A stretch of 64,000 nucleotides of DNA from Bacillus paralicheniformis (GCF_001042485.2 NZ_LBMN02000023.1:1-64000); one strand, 5' to 3'. Shown: positions 34,632 to 47,806, counted from the stretch's first letter. Translations and numbers: made by a program. Notes: generated from the letters alone by a model not told the origin.

Positions 34632-35483
34632 ATGAGAGGGATTTTCAAAAATACGCGGTTCACCGGGATTCTGAACAAGGTTTTGACCTATATATTTTTG
34701 ACGTTTTTAAGCATCGTGATTATTTATCCGCTTTTGATTACGGCATCATCCGCATTTCGGGTCGGGAATGTAGCGGCTTTTACACTCGATTTTTCGGGCC
34801 AATGGACATTGGACCACTTTAAGCGGCTGTTTGAAGAGACGCTTTACCTCAACTGGTACGGGAATACGCTTGTGATCGCGCTGTCTGTCATGGTGTTCCA
34901 GGTGACGATTGTGACGCTTGCCGGCTATACGTACAGCCGCTACCGGTTTGCGGGCCGAAAAAAGAGTCTCATTTTCTTTTTGATCATTCAAATGGTGCCG
35001 ACGATGGCGGCGCTGACCGCTTTTTACGTCCTGGCCATGCTGATCGGAGCTTTGGACCAATATTGGTTTTTAACTGCAATCTATATCGGCGGCGGAATTC
35101 CGATGAACACATGGCTGATGAAGGGCTACTTTGATACAGTGCCTAGAGAAATCGATGAAGCGGCGCGGATTGACGGAGCGGGGCACCTGCGGATCTTTGC
35201 TTCGGTCGTTCTGCCGCTTGTGAAACCGATGCTTGCTGTCCAGGCGCTGTGGGCGTTTATGGGGCCGTTCGGCGACTATCTGCTGGCGAAATTTCTGCTT
35301 CGCTCGCCGGAAAGCCTGACCATCGCCGTCGGTTTGCAGACATTCATCTCCAATCCGCAGCAGCAAAAAGTCGCGCTGTTTGCAGCGGGCGCGATTCTTG
35401 CGGCTCTGCCGATTTGCATCTTGTTCTTCTTTCTCCAAAAGAACTTTGTGTCCGGTTTGACATCCGGCGGAACGAAGGGATAA
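34632..35483 (+). CDS. mdxG: Maltodextrin ABC permease MdxG
   Basis: 283 residues, a MalG-type permease with six membrane helices. Its EAA loop [26 protein letters not shown] is at about 174-199. The ATG begins right after the mdxF stop with GGAGG inside the end of mdxF, so translation is probably coupled. It forms the pore with MdxF. Confidence 0.93.
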   Translation: MRGIFKNTRFTGILNKVLTYIFLTFLSIVIIYPLLITASSAFRVGNVAAFTLDFSGQWTLDHFKRLFEETLYLNWYGNTLVIALSVMVFQVTIVTLAGYTYSRYRFAGRKKSLIFFLIIQMVPTMAALTAFYVLAMLIGALDQYWFLTAIYIGGGIPMNTWLMKGYFDTVPREIDEAARIDGAGHLRIFASVVLPLVKPMLAVQALWAFMGPFGDYLLAKFLLRSPESLTIAVGLQTFISNPQQQKVALFAAGAILAALPICILFFFLQKNFVSGLTSGGTKG

Positions 35484-35487
35484 ACCG

Positions 35488-36349
35488 ATGAACGACATGA
35501 GACACGAAAAGCTGATCGTCCGCTTTCTTAAAGCAGCGGCATCACCGGCGGGCGTCATGCGCTGCAAACATACATTCAGCTGGCTCGAAATTTCTTTTCT
35601 GTTTATGTTTTTGACAGCTTGCTTAACGGCGCCCGTGTCGATTGCGTTGATGAAAATGGACCGCTTCAACGCCGGGAATTTGCTCCCAAACGTTGTTCAA
35701 AAGGCTGACGCGCAATTCATCAAACAATTAAAAGGCTACCAATTGACAAACGGGAGATTGACAGGCACAGACGAGCTGTACCGTGTGGAGAAAGAGAAAA
35801 CCTTGCTGGCGGTCGATTTGAAGCATGAATTGAAAACAAGCGGTGAGAACGGCCGGATAAAGGCGGAAGGCGGCTATCAAAACGCGCTCATCTTTCAGTC
35901 AGATCATCTGATTATCAGCGATCAAAGCGGAGCGGGGTTTTCTGTCCGCTATCCGGCAAAGGCCGGGCTGAATGATCTGGATGCCGATCATGTAGGGGAT
36001 TTTATCGGTGCCATGTGGTTTGCCCAATATAAGCCGCTTATCATCATGCTGGCCTGTTCCGCGGTTTTCATCATTTCGCTTTTTGTAACGGCCGTTCTGA
36101 CGGGAGGCATCTGGATCTCCAAAAAATCCAACATGACCGGGATAAGGTCGTTTAAGGAAGCGGCCGCAGCGGCGGTGTGCGGATCAGCGCTTCCGGCAGC
36201 GGCTGCAATGGCTTTTGGTATGATCCGCTTTGACTTCATCATGATGCTGCTCATCCATTCGTGCGGAAGCGCTTTGATGGTCTCTTTCATCTTCAGGCAT
36301 ATATTCAAAACCCGCCATCACAACGAAAATCTTCAGTCAGGAGGAAATC

Positions 36350-36372
<23 letters not shown>
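35488..36372 (+). CDS. yvdJ: Membrane protein YvdJ (DUF1189)
   Basis: 294 residues with a hydrophobic helix at about 31-52, a long extracytoplasmic domain (55-175), and three more helices near 182-275. The layout and position between mdxG and mdxK correspond to YvdJ of B. subtilis, a DUF1189 member. Its role in maltodextrin use is unknown; it is not required by any known step of the pathway. The start is four bases after mdxG, and the end overlaps mdxK by 23 bases. Confidence 0.85.
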
Positions 36373-41011
<4,639 letters not shown>

Positions 41012-41024
41012 ATCGTAAAATGGC

Positions 41025-41047
41025 AGGCCGCCGCTGGCGGCCTTATT
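41025..41047 (+). terminator. Terminator of mdx operon
   Basis: 8-bp GC-rich stem AGGCCGCC/GGCGGCCT with a 3-base loop, then TATTT. Confidence 0.8.
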
Positions 41048-41184
41048 TGCAATCAGAGAGGTGAAGGCAAAATTAAGATCAAGGTGTTCGGGAGGCCGTT
41101 CGGATATGCTTTTCGAATCGAAACCATCAGGCGATTGAATACCGACCTGTTGCAAATTCTAACGCCTGCGCTTTTCATGAAAAA

Positions 41185-41221
41185 CAGCCTAATCGATCCT
41201 TTTAAAAGGATGATTAGGCTG
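41185..41221 (-). terminator. Terminator of tyrZ
   Basis: 10-bp stem CAGCCTAATC/GATTAGGCTG with an inner GATCCTTTT/AAAAGGAT-like pairing. On the minus strand it is followed by TTTTT, just past the tyrZ stop. Confidence 0.85.
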
Positions 41222-41226
41222 AATGT

Positions 41227-42480
41227 TTATTGAGACATTTGCAATTTGACAAACTTCCGTTTGCCGACTTGGATAATCATACCGTGTTCGACCGCCACAT
41301 CCGCATGAATCGATTCTGCTTTGATGCCGTTGATTTTAACGCCGCCGTTTTGGATCATTCGGCGGGCTTCGCTTTTGGAAGGGAGGAGTCCGAGCGTCAC
41401 CAATAAATCGGTGACAGGCACCGTTCCGTCACCTTGCCAGTGTACAGGCGTTATATTGTCCGGCGCGCTGTTTTGCTGAAAAACCTTTTTAAACTGCTGT
41501 TCGGCCGCTTCGGCTGCCTCGCTTCCATGATACATGTTGACGATGGTTTTCCCGAGAAGCATTTTCGCATCTCGCGGATGAACGGCCCCCGTTTCCAAAT
41601 CTTTTACAAGTCGTTTTTTATCTTCCGCCTCCAGGTTGGTCGCAAGATGGATATATTTTTTCATCAAACTGTCCGGAAGCGACATCGTTTTTCCGAACAT
41701 TTCATGAGGGTCTTCATCAATGCCGATGTAATTGTTCTTTGATTTCGACATTTTTTCAACCCCGTCAAGTCCTTCAAGCAGCGGCATGAGAATGACGACC
41801 TGTTTTTCTTTTCCATACTTTTCCTGAAAGTGTCTGCCCATGAGCACGTTAAAATGCTGATCCGTTCCGCCCAGTTCGATATCGCTGTCGAGAACGACCG
41901 AATCATATCCCTGCATCAACGGGTAAAAGAATTCATGAAGCGAAATCGGCTTTTGCATGGCCATTCTTTCTTCAAAATCATCGCGTTCCATTAAACGGGC
42001 GACGGTAATTTTGCCCGCGAGCGCAATGACGTCTTCCAAGGTTAATCGTTTCAGCCATTTTGAGTTGTAGTGAAGCTCGACTTTGTTCTGATCAAGCACT
42101 TTTCCAAACTGTTGAAAGTATGTTTCGGAATTGCGGCGGACTTCTTCGTCCGTCAGCTGTTTCCTTGCGGCGGATTTTCCTGTCGGATCGCCGATTTTTC
42201 CTGTGAAATCTCCGATCAGGAGCTGGACGATATGTCCATTTTCCTGAAATTGGCGCAGCTTATTCAAGACGACAGTGTGGCCTAAATGAACGTCAGGCGC
42301 CGACGGATCGAGACCAAGCTTAATTTTCAGCGGTTCGCCGGTCAAAATCGATTTGGCCAGCTTTGCCCGCAGTTCTTCCGGGGGAATGACCTCCTCCGCT
42401 CCGTTCATATATAAGTGAAGCTGCCTTTCGACTTCCCGCTTCTCGGCAGTTGTCAGTTGATCAAATTGTTGTTGCTGCAT
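41227..42480 (-). CDS. tyrZ: Tyrosyl-tRNA synthetase TyrZ
   Basis: 417 residues from ATG 42480 (AAGGAGGAG upstream). It charges tRNA-Tyr. The class I motifs are HLGH (the HIGH box, in [11 protein letters not shown]) and KMSKS ([10 protein letters not shown]). A C-terminal S4 RNA-binding domain is present (about 350-410: [18 protein letters not shown]). Size and sequence fit the TyrZ type (about 413 residues) better than TyrS. The neighbour ywaE and the T-box leader are the same as in B. subtilis. Expression should be induced by uncharged tRNA-Tyr. Confidence 0.93.
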   Translation of the reverse strand: MQQQQFDQLTTAEKREVERQLHLYMNGAEEVIPPEELRAKLAKSILTGEPLKIKLGLDPSAPDVHLGHTVVLNKLRQFQENGHIVQLLIGDFTGKIGDPTGKSAARKQLTDEEVRRNSETYFQQFGKVLDQNKVELHYNSKWLKRLTLEDVIALAGKITVARLMERDDFEERMAMQKPISLHEFFYPLMQGYDSVVLDSDIELGGTDQHFNVLMGRHFQEKYGKEKQVVILMPLLEGLDGVEKMSKSKNNYIGIDEDPHEMFGKTMSLPDSLMKKYIHLATNLEAEDKKRLVKDLETGAVHPRDAKMLLGKTIVNMYHGSEAAEAAEQQFKKVFQQNSAPDNITPVHWQGDGTVPVTDLLVTLGLLPSKSEARRMIQNGGVKINGIKAESIHADVAVEHGMIIQVGKRKFVKLQMSQ

Positions 42481-42504
42481 GATAACTCCTCCTTTTTTGT
42501 ATAA

Positions 42505-42734
42505 AAAAAGAGCCTCATCCCGATAAGGGACGTGGCTCAAATGCACGCGGTACCACCCTGGTTGAAGACCTCCGTCTTCCGCTCTATTTCAGATAACGGT
42601 TTCCCGTTCTTTGCTACTTGAAGGTTCACAAAGAAAGCTCGGGGAGGTAATTCGCGTCTGCCTTTGTACCGGCTCGCACCAGCCGCCGGCTCTCTGGAAC
42701 AGGGAGACAGCCCGCTACTTGTTCCCGTCGTTGC
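42505..42734 (-). promoter_or_regulatory. T-box leader (Tyr) of tyrZ
   Basis: On the minus strand, the conserved T-box AGGGTGGTACCGCG (42559-42546) precedes a terminator GAGCC..GGGA / TCCC..GGCTC with T7. Upstream, Stem I features are seen (AGAGAGCC with a GC-rich distal arm near 42680-42700), and GAATTACC (near 42655) contains a UAC tyrosine codon as probable specifier. It starts within a few bases of the ywaE stop, so its promoter must lie in ywaE or it is read through from there. Confidence 0.9.
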
Positions 42735-43241
42735 TTATGGTTTATGAAGATTGTCGTTCACTTTTCGAAGGAGCTCGATCAATGTATTCTGCTCCTCTTT
42801 TGTCATGCCTTTGATCAGCATTGTTTCCCCTTTGTGGAACGCCGGATAGAGCTCTTCAATAGCGGCTTTTCCTTCAGGGGTGATCTCGGCGTATACGTGT
42901 CTGCGGTCTCTCGGATCCGTGCTTTTTCCGCAAAAGTTCTTTTTTTCAAGCGTTTTAATGACATTGCTCGCAGTGGCTGTTGAAATGCCTGACAGTTCAG
43001 CGAGTTTTCTCGTTTCAAGCCTGCCCCATACCCATAGATCGTAAAGAATCGAAAAAGCCGTCCATGACAATTGATATGAGGAAAGGATCTCGGTCTCCAT
43101 TTTGACGCGGAGCTTTTGCGCTGACCGGTAAAGGTTGGTGGCAACCGAAATGGCTTCAAGATTCAAGGACTCGATCGGCATGCGTTTCAGCTTGATGAGT
43201 GTGTCGTGTTCTTCCTGTCGAAGATGGGGGGATCTATCCAA
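42735..43241 (-). CDS. ywaE: MarR-family regulator YwaE
   Basis: 168 residues. The MarR winged-helix core is about 58-125: LAELSGISTATASNVIKTLEKKNF for the recognition helix, then DPRDRRHVYAEITPEGKAA for the wing. N- and C-terminal helices would form the dimer. B. subtilis has the same gene beside tyrZ. The ligand and targets are unknown. The start is uncertain: Met21 (MPIESLNLEAISVATNLYRS) could be used instead. Confidence 0.88.
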   Translation of the reverse strand: MDRSPHLRQEEHDTLIKLKRMPIESLNLEAISVATNLYRSAQKLRVKMETEILSSYQLSWTAFSILYDLWVWGRLETRKLAELSGISTATASNVIKTLEKKNFCGKSTDPRDRRHVYAEITPEGKAAIEELYPAFHKGETMLIKGMTKEEQNTLIELLRKVNDNLHKP

Positions 43242-43343
43242 ATCGTGACGCCTGCCTTTTTATTTTCAGAATCATTAGCTATGAAACGAATTTTAACAGA
43301 TGGTTTTCATCCATGCAAGCCCTTTTTTGATATGACGAGAAAA

Positions 43344-43367
43344 GCCGGCATCATGATGATGACCGGC
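43344..43367 (-). terminator. Terminator of secreted-protein gene
   Basis: 5-bp GCCGG/CCGGC stem with inner CATCAT/ATGATG pairing. On the minus strand TTTTCTC follows. Confidence 0.6.
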
Positions 43368-43378
43368 ACTTGTTTCAG

Positions 43379-43945
43379 CTATTTTTTGGTGATCTGTTTG
43401 CGGCGCACTTCAACCCGATCCCCTTTTTGAATGTTGTCATACTGTTTTTTCGAGACGAGGACGGCATGTTCTTTTCCGTTTTGATCTTCAATCAACAGCC
43501 AATATCTTTTTTCTTTTCGTTCAGAGAGCGCTTTTTCTTTGATTCCGGCGGTGCGGAGCATGCTTTTTTGTTCTGCTGTATATCCGCCCGCGTGGAAGAT
43601 CATCCAGTATGGAAAGTAGTAATTCAAAAAGGCTGATCCAGCAGGATTTTGATTGAGTGTTTGCTTGATGCTTCCTTTGTATAGGGCATTGGACGGCAAT
43701 GTCCGCTGGATGGCGTTGAACTGACTGCTCTTGTTTAAATATTGTCGGCTCGCAGACTGATTCATATAACTGCGCATTCTCTGGTTGACTGAACCCGGAC
43801 GTGTTTTTAAAGAGCTGTTATTAGCCGAGGAACTCGCAGCCTTGGTTCCGGATGTTCCATTGCTGCCTGTTGCCTCTGCTTGAGCAAAAGGCAGCAAGAG
43901 AGACAGCGCCATGATCAAAATAAGAGGAGCGCTTTTTTTCTTCAT
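43379..43945 (-). CDS. Secreted protein, unknown
   Basis: 188 residues with a typical signal peptide (MKKKSAPLILIMALSLLLPF then AQAEA). A Ser/Thr/Asn-rich low-complexity stretch (about 26-50) leads to a basic C-terminal domain (about 80-188) with YFPYWMIFHAGGY and KEKRYWLLIEDQNGKEHAVL, which looks like a small beta-rich domain. It is in an operon with the lipoprotein gene upstream; they overlap by four bases. Neither is recognised, but the pair probably works together at the cell surface. Confidence 0.7.
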   Translation of the reverse strand: MKKKSAPLILIMALSLLLPFAQAEATGSNGTSGTKAASSSANNSSLKTRPGSVNQRMRSYMNQSASRQYLNKSSQFNAIQRTLPSNALYKGSIKQTLNQNPAGSAFLNYYFPYWMIFHAGGYTAEQKSMLRTAGIKEKALSERKEKRYWLLIEDQNGKEHAVLVSKKQYDNIQKGDRVEVRRKQITKK

Positions 43946-44352
43946 TGTTCATCACTGCTTTTTTGTTCCACTTTATCTTTGACGACGCCCTCAAGCGGCT
44001 CCTGGTCATATTTGATGTATGGGGGACGGTAGATGAAGGCTTCATGATCGCGGATTTTAATATAAGGCTGTTCGACATTTTCCACATTTTCTACATATTT
44101 TTTGAAAGTCTCCGTCTTTTCTTTCCCATTTTTCACGTATGATGCTTTCAGTAAAGGTGCTTTGTCGGATTCGCTGTCATTCACGTAATCAAACCATACG
44201 AGATCGTATCTTTGAATGGAATGGTCTTCTGAGACCTCTTGTGAACGGTCTGAAGCGGATGATGAACATCCAGATAGGGGAACGGCGAAAAGCATCGCAG
44301 CCGCGGATAACGAGATCAGTTTCGATTTTTTCACTGTGATCATCCTATTCAT
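43942..44352 (-). CDS. Lipoprotein, unknown
   Basis: 136 residues from ATG 44352; alternatives are an ATG three codons later or a longer form without a site. The lipobox LSGC (in AVPLSGCSSSASD) marks Cys lipidation. The mature part is small and charged with a conserved-looking stretch HEAFIYRPPYIKYDQEPL. It overlaps the following secreted-protein gene by four bases, which indicates co-translation. No family recognised. Confidence 0.7.
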   Translation of the reverse strand: MNRMITVKKSKLISLSAAAMLFAVPLSGCSSSASDRSQEVSEDHSIQRYDLVWFDYVNDSESDKAPLLKASYVKNGKEKTETFKKYVENVENVEQPYIKIRDHEAFIYRPPYIKYDQEPLEGVVKDKVEQKSSDEQ

Positions 44353-44447
44353 TTCGGTTTCTCTTTTATATACGAACGATCCTGGCAAAGGTGTCATCTG
44401 TTCTTGATAGTTTGGTAGAAAACTGGGCGTAATAATTGCATTTTAAA

Positions 44448-44464
44448 CGTAAACAAACTGTAAA
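44448..44464 (+). promoter_or_regulatory. WalR box before ydjM
   Basis: CGTAAA-CAAAC-TGTAAA, one mismatch from the WalR consensus TGTWAH-N5-TGTWAH. A TATAAT -10 lies at 44487-44492. B. subtilis ydjM belongs to the WalR regulon. Confidence 0.75.
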
Positions 44465-44535
44465 ATACCATTTCTATGAAAAAAGGTATAATTTGAATGT
44501 CAGAAAAAAATCCCATTCACGGAGGATATTTTTAT

Positions 44536-44916
44536 ATGAAGAAGATACTTTTTTCTGTTTTTGTTTTGGCAGGCAGCTTACTATTGGCATTCAATTTTGC
44601 CGGTGAGGCGAGTGCTAAAACGAAAAAAGTCAGCGGCTACATCACTTGGTACAACGGCGTGGGCAAAGTCGGCGCTGACGGCAAAAGGCTCGGCCATTGG
44701 GACTGCGCCACAAAGATGGGCTTCGATGTTCCGAGAAAAGGCACAAAAATAAGAGCCTATTCTAAAGCAAAACCAAAGAAAGTCATTACAGTCTATAAAT
44801 ATGATGTCGGCAGAATGCCGGGCGCTGTGTTGGATGTAAGCCCGAAAGCTTTTAGAGCTTTGGGATTTCCGACAAGCAAAGGAAAGGTAGCCGGACATTA
44901 TACATATAAAAAATAG
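44536..44916 (+). CDS. ydjM: Secreted double-psi-barrel-like protein YdjM
   Basis: 126 residues from ATG 44536 (ACGGAGG upstream). The signal peptide is about 1-28 (cut after GEASA). The mature domain has the expansin/RlpA-like pattern: SGYITWYNGVGKVGADG and LGHWDCATKMGFDVPRKGTK, then VYKYDVGRMPGAVLDVSPKA with the Asp-rich turn. The match to YdjM is close. It likely acts in the cell wall. A WalR box stands in its promoter, consistent with growth-linked wall metabolism. A hairpin (44931-44964) separates it from ydjN. Confidence 0.88.
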   Translation: MKKILFSVFVLAGSLLLAFNFAGEASAKTKKVSGYITWYNGVGKVGADGKRLGHWDCATKMGFDVPRKGTKIRAYSKAKPKKVITVYKYDVGRMPGAVLDVSPKAFRALGFPTSKGKVAGHYTYKK

Positions 44917-44930
44917 GAGAAAAGAAGCAA

Positions 44931-44964
44931 GGAAAATCGTTTTCTTGCTTCTTTCAATTGGCGG
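44931..44964 (+). terminator. Partial terminator between ydjM and ydjN
   Basis: Long stem AAAGAAGCAAGGAAAA with a nearly perfect partner (one bulged base). The T-run is interrupted, so some read-through into ydjN is expected. Confidence 0.6.
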
Positions 44965-44972
44965 GGGCGAAT

Positions 44973-45992
44973 ATGAAAAAAGTCTTTGTGTTTTTGTTGG
45001 CGGCCGTCATTTTAGCCGCAGGCGCATTTGCGGCCTTCCGCTATTTCGTCCCGGAAAAAGCGGAGCCGGCAAAGGGCGGCGGTTCGGACCTGCTCGTATC
45101 GATAACCGATCAGAAGCTGATGACCGCTTACTATGAAAATCAAAATAAGCTGTATGAAGAAAAGATGACGGATTACCCGGCTGCGGCATTAGACCGGAAA
45201 AAACGCATTCTTTATTATACGAACACCGATAACAGCAATATGAAGCATTTGATCAGGCTGGATTTGCAGTCGGGCGAAAAAACAACCCTATATTCAGGGG
45301 ATGAATATGTCGACGGACTCAGTTTATCGGCGGATGGTTCGAAGCTGTTCATGCGATACAACCTTGCGGAGGAGAGAAATTTTCACCTCGCTTCCTTTGA
45401 TTTAAAACAAAAGGCGTTTCACGTCATTTATCCATCGTTAAACAACAAGGACGAGAGTGTCAGCTACTATCAGTACAACAAAGCGAACAGTCAATTCGTT
45501 ATGCTGCATTATTCATTGAAAGAAGACTATCAAAAAACAGATGAGGCCAACAGCAAAGGAGTGCCGCCCAAACCGACGAATATGAACATTTCCCTGGCGG
45601 ATGAGAAAGATCAGCACCAGGTGAAAACGATCGCAAAATTTATCAATGACACGGCAATTTCGCCGGATGGCAAAACGATCGTCTTTACAGAATCGGCTGA
45701 TGATCAGAAGTCGATTTATGCGATGGATGCCGAAACGAAAAAATATAAAGCGATCATTTCAGATCAGCGGGCATTTTCATTAGTCGACTCAGCACAGCCG
45801 CAATTCTCGAAAGACGGGAAAAAACTTTACTTTCTCGCTGAAGCAAAAGATGCGAAGCTGCTTGAAGATGAAACGGGGAGCGAAGCAAGGGTGAGAACGA
45901 TTTATTCGTATGATATGGATACGAATAAAGTGAGCAAAGCCTGGGAAAAAACAAACGGGATTATCAACACCTTTTCCGTTATTGACGAATAA
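44973..45992 (+). CDS. ydjN: Membrane-anchored beta-propeller-like protein YdjN
   Basis: 339 residues from ATG 44973 (GCGGGGG upstream; the longer TTG form overlaps it). An N-terminal membrane helix (3-22) is followed by a soluble domain. This has repeated blades such as RKKRILYYTNTDNSN, LSLSADGSKLFMRYN, TAISPDGKTIVFTES and PQFSKDGKKLYFLAE, typical of WD40/TolB-like propellers. It is placed after ydjM as in B. subtilis. Function unknown; probably displayed outside the membrane. Confidence 0.85.
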   Translation: MKKVFVFLLAAVILAAGAFAAFRYFVPEKAEPAKGGGSDLLVSITDQKLMTAYYENQNKLYEEKMTDYPAAALDRKKRILYYTNTDNSNMKHLIRLDLQSGEKTTLYSGDEYVDGLSLSADGSKLFMRYNLAEERNFHLASFDLKQKAFHVIYPSLNNKDESVSYYQYNKANSQFVMLHYSLKEDYQKTDEANSKGVPPKPTNMNISLADEKDQHQVKTIAKFINDTAISPDGKTIVFTESADDQKSIYAMDAETKKYKAIISDQRAFSLVDSAQPQFSKDGKKLYFLAEAKDAKLLEDETGSEARVRTIYSYDMDTNKVSKAWEKTNGIINTFSVIDE

Positions 45993-45996
45993 TGAG

Positions 45997-46031
45997 CATC
46001 AGCCGGCACAAACAGTCTGTGCCGGCTGATG
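45997..46031. terminator. Bidirectional terminator
   Basis: 14-bp perfect stem CATCAGCCGGCACA/TGTGCCGGCTGATG with a 7-base loop, then TTTTA. It lies between convergent ydjN and the DUF4003 gene. Confidence 0.9.
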
Positions 46032-46036
46032 TTTTA

Positions 46037-47029
46037 TCATGAGCCGTTTGCCTGAGACGCCGCAGCCGAGCTCGTCATAATGGCGATTGCTGCCGTCTGT
46101 TGTGCTTGAATAACGGCTTCAAGCGTTTGATAAAGTCCTGTTTCCAGAAGCGTCGGATCTTCCGTTTTTTCGCTCATGTACAAATTGACAGCCGTTTTCA
46201 GATTCATGTCTTTCTGCCACCTGAACAGTTTATCGCTGTTCAATGCGCCTGCCATGATTGTGATGGCATCTATGTCTTTTTCACCGTTCTCAAGCAATGC
46301 AAGCAGTCCGATTTCCGGGTATTGGACAGGCTTCGGTCTTCTATGCTTTTTTGTCAATTCATCGTATATCCGAAGGGAGCGGGCGACAAGCTGATCGGCA
46401 TCCCGCTCCGGCAAAAGCGAGAGGATGTGGCTGAGAAACTGCAAATCGTTCCCTTTGCGAAAACCCGCTTGGTTCAGCTTTTGGTAAAATGCTTCGATAT
46501 AGTCGATCAGTTCACCTGTTTCCATGTCTGAACCGGCCAAAAGCACGGCGAGCGGGTAATCGCCGGCCGATGTTAAAAAGACGTGCTTGTCCTTCATTCC
46601 TTTGTAAATAGACAAAGCCCGATTGATTTTGTCTTCATGATCATGCTCATCAGGATATTTTGTCAAAAGGATAAGTGCGGACAAGTAGGTGAAAATGCTT
46701 TTTTTGAATCCGTTGCCGGTCAGTTTTTCGTAAATAATGAAAAAAGGTCTGATATGCGTTTCAGGTTCTTCGAAGCGCACGTCAAACATAGCGGCGAATG
46801 TATAGCGATGGGCCGACTTTAACGGCGAAAATGTCCCGGCGGCCTGTTTGACGGCCTCACTAAGCGTTAAAAACCGTTCTTTATTAAAAGGCCGCTTGTT
46901 GACGACATACATGGAAGCAATCATCATCAATGTCCGCTGATCTGTGACTTTCCATTTTAAATCGCTTTTTAACTCAGAGTAAATTGCTTTATATTGATCC
47001 AATCGCTGCTGCAGTTTAGCAGATGCCAT
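46037..47029 (-). CDS. DUF4003 family protein
   Basis: 330 residues, mostly helical and without signal or membrane segments. The layout fits DUF4003: an N-terminal KWKVTDQRTLMMIASMYVVN, then LKSAHRYTFAAMFDVRFEEP, and a central FLTSAGDYPLAVLLAGSD near 165-182. The C-terminal third has RHRRPKPVQYPEIGLLALL-like sequence, then an Ala/Gln-rich tail. The function of the family is unknown. The ribosome site GGAGACAG lies before the ATG. Confidence 0.75.
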   Translation of the reverse strand: MASAKLQQRLDQYKAIYSELKSDLKWKVTDQRTLMMIASMYVVNKRPFNKERFLTLSEAVKQAAGTFSPLKSAHRYTFAAMFDVRFEEPETHIRPFFIIYEKLTGNGFKKSIFTYLSALILLTKYPDEHDHEDKINRALSIYKGMKDKHVFLTSAGDYPLAVLLAGSDMETGELIDYIEAFYQKLNQAGFRKGNDLQFLSHILSLLPERDADQLVARSLRIYDELTKKHRRPKPVQYPEIGLLALLENGEKDIDAITIMAGALNSDKLFRWQKDMNLKTAVNLYMSEKTEDPTLLETGLYQTLEAVIQAQQTAAIAIMTSSAAASQANGS

Positions 47030-47123
47030 TTTATCTGTCTCCTTCCTCGGTTTGCGTCGTTTTTGTATATACGAAGCAAAGGAAAATAAGTTTCATGGAT
47101 TTGGCATCATACCGGGCTTTTGC

Positions 47124-47432
47124 TTAATAATATGGAAAAGGATACAGCGCGGCAATAATAACAAACGGGAAGATCCTGCTCCTGAACCGTCGGAATCGCC
47201 GGCGCGGATATCCGTATCCGCCGTAAAACTGCCTTTCATCTGTCACGTCTTCGGGAATGAGGAGAGATGCTTCCTGACGGTTCACCCCTTCAAGGATCCC
47301 GTGAACGGAACGGCCGTCCTTCATTTTCAGCACGACGTGATAGTGCATGTATTTGCGGCATAAATCGTGCAAAGACCTTTGATGATCATGGGGCATTGAG
47401 CAAACGGCATCTTTCGGAACACTCATATTCAT
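47124..47432 (-). CDS. Small protein with Sm-like N-terminal part, unknown
   Basis: 102 residues from ATG 47432 (AAAGGAG six bases upstream). The first 60 residues include YHVVLKMKDGRSVHGILEGV and ASLLIPEDV, the rhythm of an Sm/LSm-like beta-barrel used in several spore or coat proteins. The C-terminus is rich in Arg, Tyr, Phe and Gly (GGYGYPRRRFRRFRSR) and ends with a hydrophobic run. This could be a spore-surface protein, but that is inference only. Confidence 0.6.
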   Translation of the reverse strand: MNMSVPKDAVCSMPHDHQRSLHDLCRKYMHYHVVLKMKDGRSVHGILEGVNRQEASLLIPEDVTDERQFYGGYGYPRRRFRRFRSRIFPFVIIAALYPFPYY

Positions 47433-47514
47433 TTCCATCTCCTTTTAGATTTATGGTATTCATCTAATGGATGAATGTTCCGGCTTGGAACGGTGAAGCC
47501 GTGGTATATGTAAA

Positions 47515-47536
47515 AAAGCCGATATGAATCGGCTTT
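47515..47536 (-). terminator. Terminator of low-complexity gene
   Basis: 9-bp stem AAAGCCGAT/ATCGGCTTT with an ATGA loop. T6 follows on the minus strand. Confidence 0.8.
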
Positions 47537-47548
47537 AAAGATCAATGG

Positions 47549-47806
47549 TCAGCACTTCTTTCTGCGGCACTTGAAACGGTCGTCATCATCATCAGAAAAA
47601 CACTTTCTTTTTCTGCATTTGAACCGGTCATCGTCAGAGCTGCGGGTTTTATCCGTATTATTTGTTTTATCCGTTTTATCCGTTTTATCCGTTTTATCCG
47701 TTTTATCGGTATCCGCCGAACGCAGCGCTTTCCTTGACTGTCTTTCTTTTTCCCGCTCAGGGCTGTATGGATCGTAATTGTCATAGTACTCTTCGTAGCT
47801 GCTCAT
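47549..47806 (-). CDS. Low-complexity protein with TDK repeats and Cys/Arg motifs
   Basis: 85 residues. An acidic-aromatic start (SSYEEYYDNYDPYSPE) is followed by a run of about seven Asp-Lys-Thr-type triplets, and then a duplicated unit: DDDRFKCRKRKC and, twelve residues on, DDDRFKCRRKKC. The triplets come from 9-bp DNA repeats at 47646-47708. The Cys/Arg/Asp doublets recall spore coat proteins. No family is recognised. AAAGGCGGTG is about ten bases before the ATG. An overlapping frame in the same strand is a shadow. Confidence 0.6.
   Translation of the reverse strand: MSSYEEYYDNYDPYSPEREKERQSRKALRSADTDKTDKTDKTDKTDKTNNTDKTRSSDDDRFKCRKRKCFSDDDDDRFKCRRKKC
47646..47708. repeat. 9-bp tandem repeat, seven units
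   Basis: Unit GTTTTATCC (plus strand). Five units are near perfect (47664-47708); the first two are an exact copy and a diverged one. In frame with the gene at 47549-47806, each unit encodes three residues, so copy-number change would alter protein length without a frameshift. Confidence 0.9.

Noticed and set aside
43942-44397. Longer start for the lipoprotein
   Set aside because: The extra 15 residues disturb the signal peptide and have no ribosome site.
47646-47708. CRISPR array
   Set aside because: The 9-bp units are direct tandem repeats without spacers.
47542-47784. Second minus-strand frame over the 9-bp repeats
   Set aside because: The repeat length is a multiple of three, so every frame stays open; the frame at 47549-47806 has the better start and meaningful Cys/Arg blocks.
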